This document shows, in pieces, positions 9,431 to 17,229 of a stretch of 64,000 bases of DNA. Origin of the DNA: JAPOXR01 sp963664715 (lineage in GTDB: Bacteria > Pseudomonadota > Alphaproteobacteria > Rhodobacterales > Rhodobacteraceae). The notes under the pieces are model-generated. The model was not told where the DNA came from and did no database searches. It saw only the letters and a program-made list of their open reading frames with translations. Position 1 is the stretch's first letter; each line of letters begins with the position of its first letter. Position numbers and translations under genes: made by a program. The stretch lies in contig CAXXUY010000012.1 of NCBI GenBank assembly GCA_963664715.2, forward strand, positions 124,001 to 188,000. The letters run 5' to 3'.

Positions 9431-9742
9431 ATGGCACAAGAACGGCCCTTCAAACGTTCCCTGACCATTCGGGGTCATCGAACCAGCGTATCCCTCGAAC
9501 CGGAATTCTGGACTGCATTCAGGGAGATCGCTGCGGAAAGAGGAATATCTGCCAACCGGCTCGCTGCAACAATCGACGAACAAAGGGACATGTCGGACGG
9601 TCTTGCTTCTTCCCTCAGGGTCTTCGTGCTGCAGCATTTCCGGAATGCCCGGCCAGATCCACCAAGGGAAGTCCCGGGATCGTTCGGCGGGCGGAGTCTC
9701 GATGCAGCCCCAAGCAACCGGACCGGGCCGCAAGACCCGTAG
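9431..9742 (+). CDS. Ribbon-helix-helix domain protein
   Basis: A 103-residue protein whose core KRSLTIRGHRTSVSLEPEFW, then an AERGISANRLAATID helix and a LASSLRVFVLQHF helix, matches the small alphaproteobacterial ribbon-helix-helix family (aryl-sulfate-sulfotransferase-like RHH). These are predicted DNA-binding proteins. The stretch after about residue 75 is not conserved. It starts 10 bp after the second dehydrogenase and is probably co-transcribed with it, so it could be a local regulator; that is inference. Confidence 0.8.
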   Translation: MAQERPFKRSLTIRGHRTSVSLEPEFWTAFREIAAERGISANRLAATIDEQRDMSDGLASSLRVFVLQHFRNARPDPPREVPGSFGGRSLDAAPSNRTGPQDP

Positions 9743-10048
9743 GCAGGATCTCACTGCATCCGGAATTCCGGACATCGGTGCAGGCAGGTCCGAATCAAAT
9801 TCTGTCGCAGCAACAGGCGCGTGTCTTCATCCGGCCTGCGGTGAGGAGCAACCCGCTGTGCTGTCTGCGTAAGATCGCACCTGCAAATTGTCATCGGGGC
9901 GCGCTGCAGCCGTGAAAATGGCACTCGGCCCGCCGGTCATTGCAGGAATGGAGAGATGCTCAGTCAAAGGGGTGTGGTCAGGTCCATCGATCAGAGGACA
10001 AATTTACCTTCCATGTACACAGGGAAAGGACTGGCGTTAACATGCGTG
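9743..10048. other. Intergenic between RHH gene and ccdA (convergent)
   Basis: About 305 bp between convergent genes. I see no open frame with family-like sequence, no RNA gene and no strong terminator. Confidence 0.5.
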
Positions 10049-10798
10049 TCAACCAACCACGGCCATCCATGGGGCCACTTCCAGAATCCAGAAAGAGACA
10101 TCCGAAAACCGCCCCGTCAGGATCAGAAGGCCGATGGCAACGAGGAAGAGTCCGATCCCCTTTTCCAGTACCGGCAGGTGCGGCTTAATTCTGTTCATGT
10201 ATTTCATCGACCTCCCGATGAAGGCCCCGCAAAGCAGGAACGGGATGCCCAGACCCATCGCGTACACGGTCAGCAGCAATGTTCCTCGTCCAACAGAGTC
10301 TTCCTGGGCCGCGAGCGCGAGTATCGCGCCGAGTACTGGTCCGATGCATGGGACCCAGCCAAAGGCAAAGGCAAGACCTAGCAGGTATGCACCAAGCACC
10401 CCGCCGCCCTTCAGATTTCCTCCGAGACGGAACTCCCGATAAAGGAACGGGATGCGGAAAAGACCAAGGAAACTCAAACCGAACACGACGACAATGGTAC
10501 CGGCAATCAGGCCAAAGATCCCTTGATGCGTGAGAAACAGCACCCCCAGAGCCGATGCCGCAAACCCCAGGATTGCAAATATCGTGGACAGGCCGAGCAC
10601 GAAGAACAGGGCGGCCACGACTGCTTCCCGCCGTCGCCTCTCCTCCTCGAATTCAGCAAATGACATCCCGCTCATATACGCCAGATAAGCCGGAACAACC
10701 GGCAGTACGCAGGGCGAGACAAAGCTGATGAACCCCGCCAGCAGCGCAACTCCAAGACCGGCAAGCAAGCCGGCGTCAATTATGTCGATTCCCAGCAT
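10049..10798 (-). CDS. ccdA: Cytochrome c biogenesis protein CcdA
   Basis: A DsbD-beta/CcdA inner-membrane thiol transporter that carries reducing equivalents from cytoplasmic thioredoxin to the periplasm. Six hydrophobic segments are visible, with the two family cysteines in FVSPCVLPVVPAYL (near residue 30) and GWVPCIGPVLGA (near 150). It has 249 residues from ATG 10798; the frame extends 22 residues upstream without hydrophobic or family character. It is divergent from the TusA-like gene with about 110 bp between, a pairing seen with sulfur-transfer functions. Confidence 0.92.
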   Translation of the reverse strand: MLGIDIIDAGLLAGLGVALLAGFISFVSPCVLPVVPAYLAYMSGMSFAEFEEERRRREAVVAALFFVLGLSTIFAILGFAASALGVLFLTHQGIFGLIAGTIVVVFGLSFLGLFRIPFLYREFRLGGNLKGGGVLGAYLLGLAFAFGWVPCIGPVLGAILALAAQEDSVGRGTLLLTVYAMGLGIPFLLCGAFIGRSMKYMNRIKPHLPVLEKGIGLFLVAIGLLILTGRFSDVSFWILEVAPWMAVVG

Positions 10799-10907
10799 CT
10801 CGACATCAACCAATATCTGCCAGGCACAATAAACCCAACGAGTTTCGCAGTATGCGGCAATCACATCTTTGTGGACTTCGCAATTTCATCGTCGTAATCG
10901 CGAGGGA

Positions 10908-11135
10908 ATGCACCGGGAAATCGAGATAGACGCGTCCGGGCTGCTGTGCCCGCTGCCAGTGTTGCGGATTCAAAAGAAAATGCGGCGGCTGTCCTCCGGT
11001 GATGTTGTGCGTGTGATCTCGGACGACCCGGCTGCCCTCGTCGACATTCCCCACTTCTGCAACGAAAGAGGACACGCGCTGATCAGGCAGAACATGACCT
11101 CTGCAGGTCAGGTGTTCGTTATCAGGAAGGGATAA
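10908..11135 (+). CDS. TusA/SirA-family sulfur-carrier protein
   Basis: A 75-residue protein with the SirA/TusA signature DASGLLCPLPVLRIQKKM, whose Cys-Pro-x-Pro cysteine carries persulfide sulfur. The second half (GDVVRVISDDPAALVDIPHFC) is also typical. ATG 10908 follows GAGGG. Which TusA subfamily (tRNA thiolation, molybdenum cofactor or selenium transport) is not decidable; the divergent CcdA suggests a redox link. Confidence 0.88.
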   Translation: MHREIEIDASGLLCPLPVLRIQKKMRRLSSGDVVRVISDDPAALVDIPHFCNERGHALIRQNMTSAGQVFVIRKG

Positions 11136-11142
11136 CCGGCGG

Positions 11143-14100
11143 TCATTCCGCAGAAATTCTGATGTCGTCAACTCCTGCCGACCGGAACTTCGCAAACAGT
11201 TCGTCACGCCGTCTCATCGCGCCCTCGTAGTTCCTTTCCCATACGGGGCCAAATCCCTTAACCTCCAGTGGCAGGCGCGCCAGTTCAATGGCCGCATCCA
11301 TGTTGTCCTGATTCAGGTTGTCCAGGATCTCGGCCATGTCCTTTTCGTAGGTGTTCAGAAATGTTCTCTGTAGCCTTCTGTCCCGTCCGTGCCTGAATGG
11401 ATCCAATGGCGTGTTGCGCATCCATTTCATCCGTGCAAGCAGCCTGAACGCAGTCAACACCCAAGGTCCGAATTCCCGCTTTCTGGGGCGCCCGTCAGTG
11501 CCGATACTGTTCAGGACCGGAGGGGCGAGGTGGAATGTCATCCGAATCTTCCCCTCGAATTCGGCCCTCAATCGGCTCTCGGTTGCCAGATGAAGCCGTG
11601 CAACTTCATACTCATCCTTTGCAGTCAGCAACTTGTGATAGCCCTCGGCAACTGCTGCCCTGAGTCCGGGATCGGTACAACGGTGCACGAGGTCGCGCCA
11701 GCGACCGACAAGTTGCTCACCGGTATGATCGAACAGGTGCTGCTCATATGCACCTGTCCTGTCGGCTCTGGTTGACCCGGACTCTTGACCGGATGTCCCG
11801 ACCAGGCGTTCAACATCCCCGCCTTGGCAGGCAGCCCACCTACCAAGTGCGAATGCCTTCAGATTGTCCTCGACGGCTGCCCCGTTCAGTTCGATTGCCC
11901 TTTCGATCGAATTGATCGACAGCGGCAGGAAACCGGACTGCCAGGCGTGACCAACCACAATCATGTTGGAGAAGATCGTGTCTCCAAACACCTCTCCCGC
12001 CAGCTCGGATGCATCCAGGAACCAGGACCTGTCGTTACCGCAGGCGAGCGCGATTTGCACCTTGAGGTCTTCGGTAGGAATCCTGGATTCGGGCTTCCTG
12101 GTAAATTCCCCGGTAATGATCTCGTGTTCGTTTATGCTGGCCCTGGTTCGTCCCTTCCTTGCTGTTGACAGGATGTCGTGTCCGGCCGAAACGACCAGGT
12201 CACCACCGATCAAGCAATCCAGCTCGCCGATGGACACCCTGATGGCGGAGATGTTCTCCGGTCGTTCTGCAATTCTGCAGTGAATGCAGACTGCTCCGCC
12301 TTTCTGGGCCAGCCCTGCCATTTCGATCATTGCCGCGCCCTTGTCATCCAGAAACGCAGCCATGGTCAGGATCGCGCCAACCGAAACAACCCCGGTTCCT
12401 CCGACACCGGTGACGAGGACATTGTATGTACCGCTGATTTCCGGCAGCCGAGGCATCGGCAGGTCGGGAACATTCAATTCGACAATTTCCTTGCGCCTGG
12501 GGCGCGCTCCGTTCACCGTCACGAATGACGGGCAAAACCCCTTCAGGCACGAGAAGTCCTGATTGCAGTTGGATTGGTCGATTGCCCGCTTTGTTCCGAA
12601 TTCCGTATCAACCGGAATTATCGAGACACAGTTCGACTGTGTTCCGCAGTCTCCGCAACCCTCGCAGACATCCGTGTTGATGAAAACCCGCCTGTCAATG
12701 ACTGGAAAGGTGCCCCGCTTGCGCCTGCGTCTCTTCTCGGCAGCGCAGGTCTGGAGGTAGATGATCGCGGTCACTCCCCGGACATTCCGCAACTGCATTT
12801 GGACAGCCTCGAGTTCATCCCTTACACGGAACCCGATACCAGCAGGGAATTCAGAAAACTCAACATCTTCCTTGTCGTCATAAACCAAAACGACTCTCTT
12901 CAGTCCCATGGCCGTAAGCTCATGGGCAACCCGGGCTGCAGTGAGGTCGCCGTCATTCCCCTGCCCCCCGGTCATGGCAACCGCATCATTGAACAGGATC
13001 TTGAAGGTGACGTTCACCCCGGCAGCAACCGCTGCCCTGATCGCCATGATCCCCGAATGGTTGTAGGTTCCGTCGCCGATGTTCTGGAACACATGCTCCC
13101 TGGAAGAAAACGGAGCTTCTCCGATCCAGTTTGCGCCCTCACCGCCCATGTGAGTGAATCCGACGGTCTCCCTGTCCATCCACTGCACCATGTAATGACA
13201 GCCGATTCCGGCATAGGCACGTGACCCCGCCGGAACCTTGGTGGAAATGTTGTGCGGGCAGCCTGAGCAAAAGTATGGCGTCCTGACCGCCAGGTCCCCG
13301 CCGCCCGCGTTGCCAGGCAAGGCCCTCAGAGACGCGAGTTTTGCCGCAAGCCTGTCGGATACTCTACCTTCATCCTCGAGAATCTTGCCGACTTTCTCGG
13401 CAATCCAGACTGGCTCCAGAGCATATTTCGATGGAAAGATCTCGGCGCCTTGACCATCATGCCTGCCGTAAACGCGCGTTCCACGACTGTTGCCGGAAAC
13501 TGCTTCCTTGACCTGAAATTCGATCAGTTTCCTTTTTTCCTCGACCACGACCACCAGGTCCAGGCCATCGATCCACTCGAGGAAGCTGCATCGATCAAGC
13601 GGCCATGACATTCCAACCTTGTAGACCGTCAATCCCAGCGCCTCCGCCTCGGAATCGTCGATTCCGAGCAATTCGAATGCATGCATCAGGTCGAGCCAAC
13701 TCTTGCCGGATGAAATGAAGCCTGTCCGTGCTCCCGGTCGGCCCAGTACCCGGCGGTCCATGCGATTCGCCCGCCAGAAAGCTTCGGCAGCATATCTGCG
13801 ATAGTCGATTATCCGGGCTTCCTGATCCCTGGGGGTATCAACCAGCCTGATGTTCAATCCGCCATCCGGAAGGTCGAAATCCGGCGTCTGCAAAGTCAAC
13901 CGGTCTGGCACCACGCTTATGACTGCCGTCGACTCAACGGTTTCCTTCATGCATTTGAGGCCAACCCAGTTTCCCGAGAACCTGGACAGTCCATATCCAA
14001 GAAGCCCGAAGTCAATGATCTCCTGCACTCCAGCCGGCGAGAGCACGGGTATGTACGCGTCCATAAGGGCGAATTCGGACTGGTGCAGGGTAGTTGAACT

Positions 14101-14544
14101 TTCCCCGGTATGGTCGTCGCCAAGGGCCATCACGATGCCGCCCCTCGGAGACGTGCCTGCGAGATTGGCGTGCCTCAGGACGTCTCCGGACCTGTCGACG
14201 CCGGGGCCCTTTCCGTACCACAACCCGAATACGCCGTCATAAAGGCCTTCTCCCCGAAGCTCGGCCTGCTGCGCTCCCCACAACGCTGTTGCCGCCAGGT
14301 CCTCGTTGAGAGCAGGCGAAAACAAGATTCCTGCCTCATCCAGCAACGACCCGGCGATTTTCATCTGAAAATCGACCGCACCCAGGGGTGAGCCCCGGTA
14401 ACCGGTTACGTAACCTGCCGTGTTCAGCCCGGCTGCCGCATCGCGAGCCGCCTGTTCAAGCATCAGTCTGACAAGGGCTTGCGTCCCGTTGAGCAGAACA
14501 TTTGAACAGGTGAGATCAAATCTGTCTGAAAGCCGGGATTCCAT
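11143..14544 (-). CDS. Indolepyruvate ferredoxin oxidoreductase, fused single chain
   Basis: Oxidatively decarboxylates aryl-pyruvates to aryl-acetyl-CoA with ferredoxin. The 1133-residue chain fuses, in order, the pyrimidine/transketolase-like domain (VTGYRGSPLG), a TPP-binding domain with CSGCPHN and GMGGEGANW-like sequence (HMGGEGANWIGEAPF), the 4Fe-4S region CEGCGDCGTQSNC plus CLKGFC, and the gamma domain (VTGVGGTGVVSVGAIL). ATG 14544 (MESRLSDRFDLTCSN) is where family similarity starts. The divergent LysR gene is a plausible regulator. Confidence 0.94.
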   Translation of the reverse strand: MESRLSDRFDLTCSNVLLNGTQALVRLMLEQAARDAAAGLNTAGYVTGYRGSPLGAVDFQMKIAGSLLDEAGILFSPALNEDLAATALWGAQQAELRGEGLYDGVFGLWYGKGPGVDRSGDVLRHANLAGTSPRGGIVMALGDDHTGESSTTLHQSEFALMDAYIPVLSPAGVQEIIDFGLLGYGLSRFSGNWVGLKCMKETVESTAVISVVPDRLTLQTPDFDLPDGGLNIRLVDTPRDQEARIIDYRRYAAEAFWRANRMDRRVLGRPGARTGFISSGKSWLDLMHAFELLGIDDSEAEALGLTVYKVGMSWPLDRCSFLEWIDGLDLVVVVEEKRKLIEFQVKEAVSGNSRGTRVYGRHDGQGAEIFPSKYALEPVWIAEKVGKILEDEGRVSDRLAAKLASLRALPGNAGGGDLAVRTPYFCSGCPHNISTKVPAGSRAYAGIGCHYMVQWMDRETVGFTHMGGEGANWIGEAPFSSREHVFQNIGDGTYNHSGIMAIRAAVAAGVNVTFKILFNDAVAMTGGQGNDGDLTAARVAHELTAMGLKRVVLVYDDKEDVEFSEFPAGIGFRVRDELEAVQMQLRNVRGVTAIIYLQTCAAEKRRRRKRGTFPVIDRRVFINTDVCEGCGDCGTQSNCVSIIPVDTEFGTKRAIDQSNCNQDFSCLKGFCPSFVTVNGARPRRKEIVELNVPDLPMPRLPEISGTYNVLVTGVGGTGVVSVGAILTMAAFLDDKGAAMIEMAGLAQKGGAVCIHCRIAERPENISAIRVSIGELDCLIGGDLVVSAGHDILSTARKGRTRASINEHEIITGEFTRKPESRIPTEDLKVQIALACGNDRSWFLDASELAGEVFGDTIFSNMIVVGHAWQSGFLPLSINSIERAIELNGAAVEDNLKAFALGRWAACQGGDVERLVGTSGQESGSTRADRTGAYEQHLFDHTGEQLVGRWRDLVHRCTDPGLRAAVAEGYHKLLTAKDEYEVARLHLATESRLRAEFEGKIRMTFHLAPPVLNSIGTDGRPRKREFGPWVLTAFRLLARMKWMRNTPLDPFRHGRDRRLQRTFLNTYEKDMAEILDNLNQDNMDAAIELARLPLEVKGFGPVWERNYEGAMRRRDELFAKFRSAGVDDIRISAE

Positions 14545-14688
14545 GACGCCCAATTCAATCCCCAACCGTTCCCACTTGCATGTTGATCGAGTACAATAAT
14601 TCGGAGATATAAAAAAGCAGCATTGGCGACTGGGTGGGAAGCGAAACTCGATTTCCGACCCTGTCAACAGTCAATTGAGCGGCAAGGC

Positions 14689-15591
14689 ATGGACTGGGAC
14701 AAGCTTCGCATATTTCGCGCCGTGGCGACCGAGGGGAGCCTGACAAGGGCCGGTGAAACCCTGAATCTCCATCAGTCGGCGATCAGCCGGCAGATCAAGG
14801 CACTCGAAGATTCCCTGGCCACGACACTGTTTCATCGTCATGCGCGCGGATTGCTCCTGACGGAACAGGGTGAACTCCTGTTCGACGCGACGGAAGCAAT
14901 GTCCAAGAGGCTGGAGTTTGCGGCTGCCCGAATTCGCGACTCCAAGGAGGAGGCAATCGGCGAAATCAGGGTCACGACAACTGTCGGATTCGGAACGCTG
15001 TGGCTGGCACCGAGGCTGGACATCCTCTACAAGCAGCACCCTGACATCAGGATCAACCTGATGCTGGAAGAGCGTATCCTCGATCTACCCATGCGTGAGG
15101 CCGATTTTGCCATCAGAATGAAGGAACCCTCGCAGGCGGACTTGATCAGGCGAAAGATCCTGAACGTCAGAATGTGCCTTTATGCGTCGCGAGAGTATCT
15201 CGTCGGGCACGGAGAGCCCGAAGACATGCGAAGCCTCAGGAGTCACAGGCTCATTTGCCAGAACTTCCAGAGTGAACCCGGGGCCGGTGCCAGTTTCATA
15301 AAGGACTTGCTGCGCGACGGAATCTCGTCAAGCCTCACGGTCAACAACTATTACGGAGCGCTGCAGGGCGTCATACATCATCTCGGTATAGGTGTCCTGC
15401 CGGATTACCTGTCTGACCTGTTCCCGGAACTCGTACCCGTTCTGCCCGATGTCAAATCAACCGAAATCCCCGTCTACTTGGCCTACCCGGTCGAACTCCG
15501 GAGCTCAAGGAGGATTCAGGCCTTTCGCGACTTCGTCTTGAATCAGGCCGAAGAGTACCGAAATAACAAGAAGCGGGTCGATACTGGTTGA
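14689..15591 (+). CDS. LysR-family transcriptional regulator
   Basis: A 300-residue regulator with an N-terminal winged HTH (MDWDKLRIFRAVATEGSLTR, then LHQSAISRQIKALE) and a periplasmic-binding-like effector domain from about residue 90. ATG 14689 is the family start. The 144-bp divergent gap to the indolepyruvate oxidoreductase is the usual LysR arrangement, so that gene is the most likely target (inference). The effector is unknown. Confidence 0.92.
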   Translation: MDWDKLRIFRAVATEGSLTRAGETLNLHQSAISRQIKALEDSLATTLFHRHARGLLLTEQGELLFDATEAMSKRLEFAAARIRDSKEEAIGEIRVTTTVGFGTLWLAPRLDILYKQHPDIRINLMLEERILDLPMREADFAIRMKEPSQADLIRRKILNVRMCLYASREYLVGHGEPEDMRSLRSHRLICQNFQSEPGAGASFIKDLLRDGISSSLTVNNYYGALQGVIHHLGIGVLPDYLSDLFPELVPVLPDVKSTEIPVYLAYPVELRSSRRIQAFRDFVLNQAEEYRNNKKRVDTG

Positions 15592-15680
15592 GAAGACCCC
15601 CGCATGCACGAACGGGCTGGATTCTTGATCAAACTCGCCCGATCAGGTAAGCAGACAGCCAGCACGGGAGGGAGAGCGGC

Positions 15681-15923
15681 ATGCCGATAGAAGCCTCGGA
15701 ACTCAAGCAGCTGATACAGGACGCTTTCCCCGAAGCGAGCGTCACGATCACGGACCTGGCGGGAGACGGTAACCACTATGCCGCAGAGGTCATTGACTCG
15801 AGCTTTCGAGGCATGAACAGGGTTGAGCAGCAGAGAGCTGTCTATGCCGCGCTGAAAGGCAAGATGAACGGACCTGACGGCGAATTGCACGCGCTTGCCC
15901 TGACAACCAAGGCCAAGGAGTAG
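15681..15923 (+). CDS. bolA: BolA family protein
   Basis: An 80-residue BolA-fold protein with the family core SVTITDLAGDGNHYAAEVID and FRGMNRVEQQRAVYAAL and a conserved C-terminal HALAL. BolA proteins pair with monothiol CGFS glutaredoxins to carry [2Fe-2S] clusters. The grxD gene follows after 6 bp, which supports that role. Confidence 0.94.
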   Translation: MPIEASELKQLIQDAFPEASVTITDLAGDGNHYAAEVIDSSFRGMNRVEQQRAVYAALKGKMNGPDGELHALALTTKAKE

Positions 15924-15929
15924 TTGATC

Positions 15930-16295
15930 ATGTCAAACCCGGTTCAGAACGGCATCAGGGACACAGTGGCCGACAATGAAGTCGTACTTTTTATGAAAGG
16001 TACAAGGTCCAGTCCACAATGCGGGTTTTCCTCCCGCATCGCCAGTGTCCTCAGCTATCTTGAAATTGAATTCAAGGACATCAACGTACTTGACGACGAA
16101 GGGATCAGGCAGGGCATCAAGGAGTTTTCCGACTGGCCAACCATTCCCCAGCTATATGTCAAGGGAGAGTTTGTCGGTGGTTGCGACATCGTGACCGAAA
16201 TGACCCTTTCCGGAGAATTGGACGAACTGCTCGAGGACAGGTCGATATCGTTCAGCAAGGAAGCTGCGGACAGAATCCGCGAACACAGCAGTTGA
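15930..16295 (+). CDS. grxD: Monothiol glutaredoxin, Grx4 family
   Basis: A 121-residue iron-sulfur-carrier glutaredoxin with the active site CGFS (KGTRSSPQCGFSSRI), WPTIPQLYVKGEFVGGCDI for glutathione binding, and the EM-LSGEL end. ATG 15930 has AAGGAG 9 nt upstream, inside the bolA stop region; TTG 15924 is less likely. It is in an operon with bolA, its usual partner. It converges with zapA. Confidence 0.95.
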   Translation: MSNPVQNGIRDTVADNEVVLFMKGTRSSPQCGFSSRIASVLSYLEIEFKDINVLDDEGIRQGIKEFSDWPTIPQLYVKGEFVGGCDIVTEMTLSGELDELLEDRSISFSKEAADRIREHSS

Positions 16296-16322
16296 CCGCC
16301 AACGGGTAGCAGTCGCCCCGGA

Positions 16323-16688
16323 CTAACTGCGATTTTCTGCAGAAAACATGGCCTCAATCCTGTCGGCGAGGTCTTCTGCAAGCCCTGCAACCTGAGCCAG
16401 CCTTTCCAGCAACTCCTCATCTGCGGCTGACAGGGACTGGTCGTCCTCCGCGGCATCTTGTCCGGTGTCCGGTTGCCCGGAAGCCTCCGCCAACCGGCCG
16501 GCAATACGAAGACCCGCCAGCATGAACATCCTTGACGGTGCCATTTCAAGGTCTTCGGCCGAATGGCTGGTGATGCTGGCAAGTTCGCCATTGAGTATGG
16601 ACGCGGCAGCCGTCGCGTCTTCCAACTCCTGCGGTTCGCACTCGACCGGATAGGTTCGTGATCCGGCAATTATATTTATCTCAGGCAT
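16323..16688 (-). CDS. zapA: Cell division protein ZapA
   Basis: A 121-residue FtsZ-ring stabiliser. The N-terminal INIIAGSRTYPVECEPQELE and the APSRMFMLAGLRIAGRL helix match ZapA; the C-terminal half is a coiled coil (DEELLERLAQVAGLAEDLADR). It is translated after the coiled-coil gene, whose end overlaps its start by 8 bp. Confidence 0.88.
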   Translation of the reverse strand: MPEINIIAGSRTYPVECEPQELEDATAAASILNGELASITSHSAEDLEMAPSRMFMLAGLRIAGRLAEASGQPDTGQDAAEDDQSLSAADEELLERLAQVAGLAEDLADRIEAMFSAENRS

Positions 16689-17049
16689 CCGACTTTCCCA
16701 GCAGTTTCTGCATTTCGGTCAATACGGAATCGAGTTCGTCCAGATCCCTTTTCCGATTCTGCAACAGCTTCTCTATGTCGGCAACTTCGGATTCGTCTCG
16801 TTCCAGATCCGTTTTCTCCAATAGTTTGGCCTTCAGGATCTCCACCTCCGAAGCCAACTGGCCGTTTCTCAGTGACAATTCCGAAATCGTCCGAGTCGAC
16901 GCCTCCGCGCTTTCGCGAAGCACTTCCAGTTCGGAATTCAATTGCGAGAACTCCGCGTCAGTTGCATTCCCCGATGTTCTGATCCTCTCACTGGCCCGCT
17001 CCAAAGCGGTCACAGTGCGGTCGACCAACCTCTCGACGTCCTCATTCAT
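16681..17049 (-). CDS. Coiled-coil protein encoded upstream of zapA
   Basis: About 122 residues, almost entirely heptad-like helix (from VERLVDRTVTALERASERIR to RKRDLDELDSVLTEMQKLL). It resembles the small coiled-coil proteins of the DUF4164 type found next to alphaproteobacterial zapA. ATG 17049 (MNEDVERL) is preferred to the longer 17073 start. Overlap with zapA suggests a shared role at the division septum, but no function is proven. Confidence 0.75.
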   Translation of the reverse strand: MNEDVERLVDRTVTALERASERIRTSGNATDAEFSQLNSELEVLRESAEASTRTISELSLRNGQLASEVEILKAKLLEKTDLERDESEVADIEKLLQNRKRDLDELDSVLTEMQKLLGKSDA

Positions 17050-17212
17050 GATATGCCCCAACCCCCTAGACATTCCACCTTACCTGATTGCAGATCAATA
17101 AAACAAATTGCCGCAACGTAACAGCCATCTCCGCGGAAGCTCCACTTGCGTTTTCAGGAGCATTCAGTAAGAGCGATCTGCCCAGCATTACATAACCGCT
17201 ATTCTGCGGAAC

Positions 17213-17226
17213 ACAGGATATCCTGT
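17213..17226. promoter_or_regulatory. Perfect palindrome over the tkt ribosome-binding site
   Basis: ACAGGATATCCTGT ends 3 bp before the tkt ATG. Its left arm ACAGGA is the only Shine-Dalgarno-like sequence there. It could be an operator or could hide the ribosome-binding site; chance is not excluded at this length. Confidence 0.25.
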
Positions 17227-17229
17227 CCA

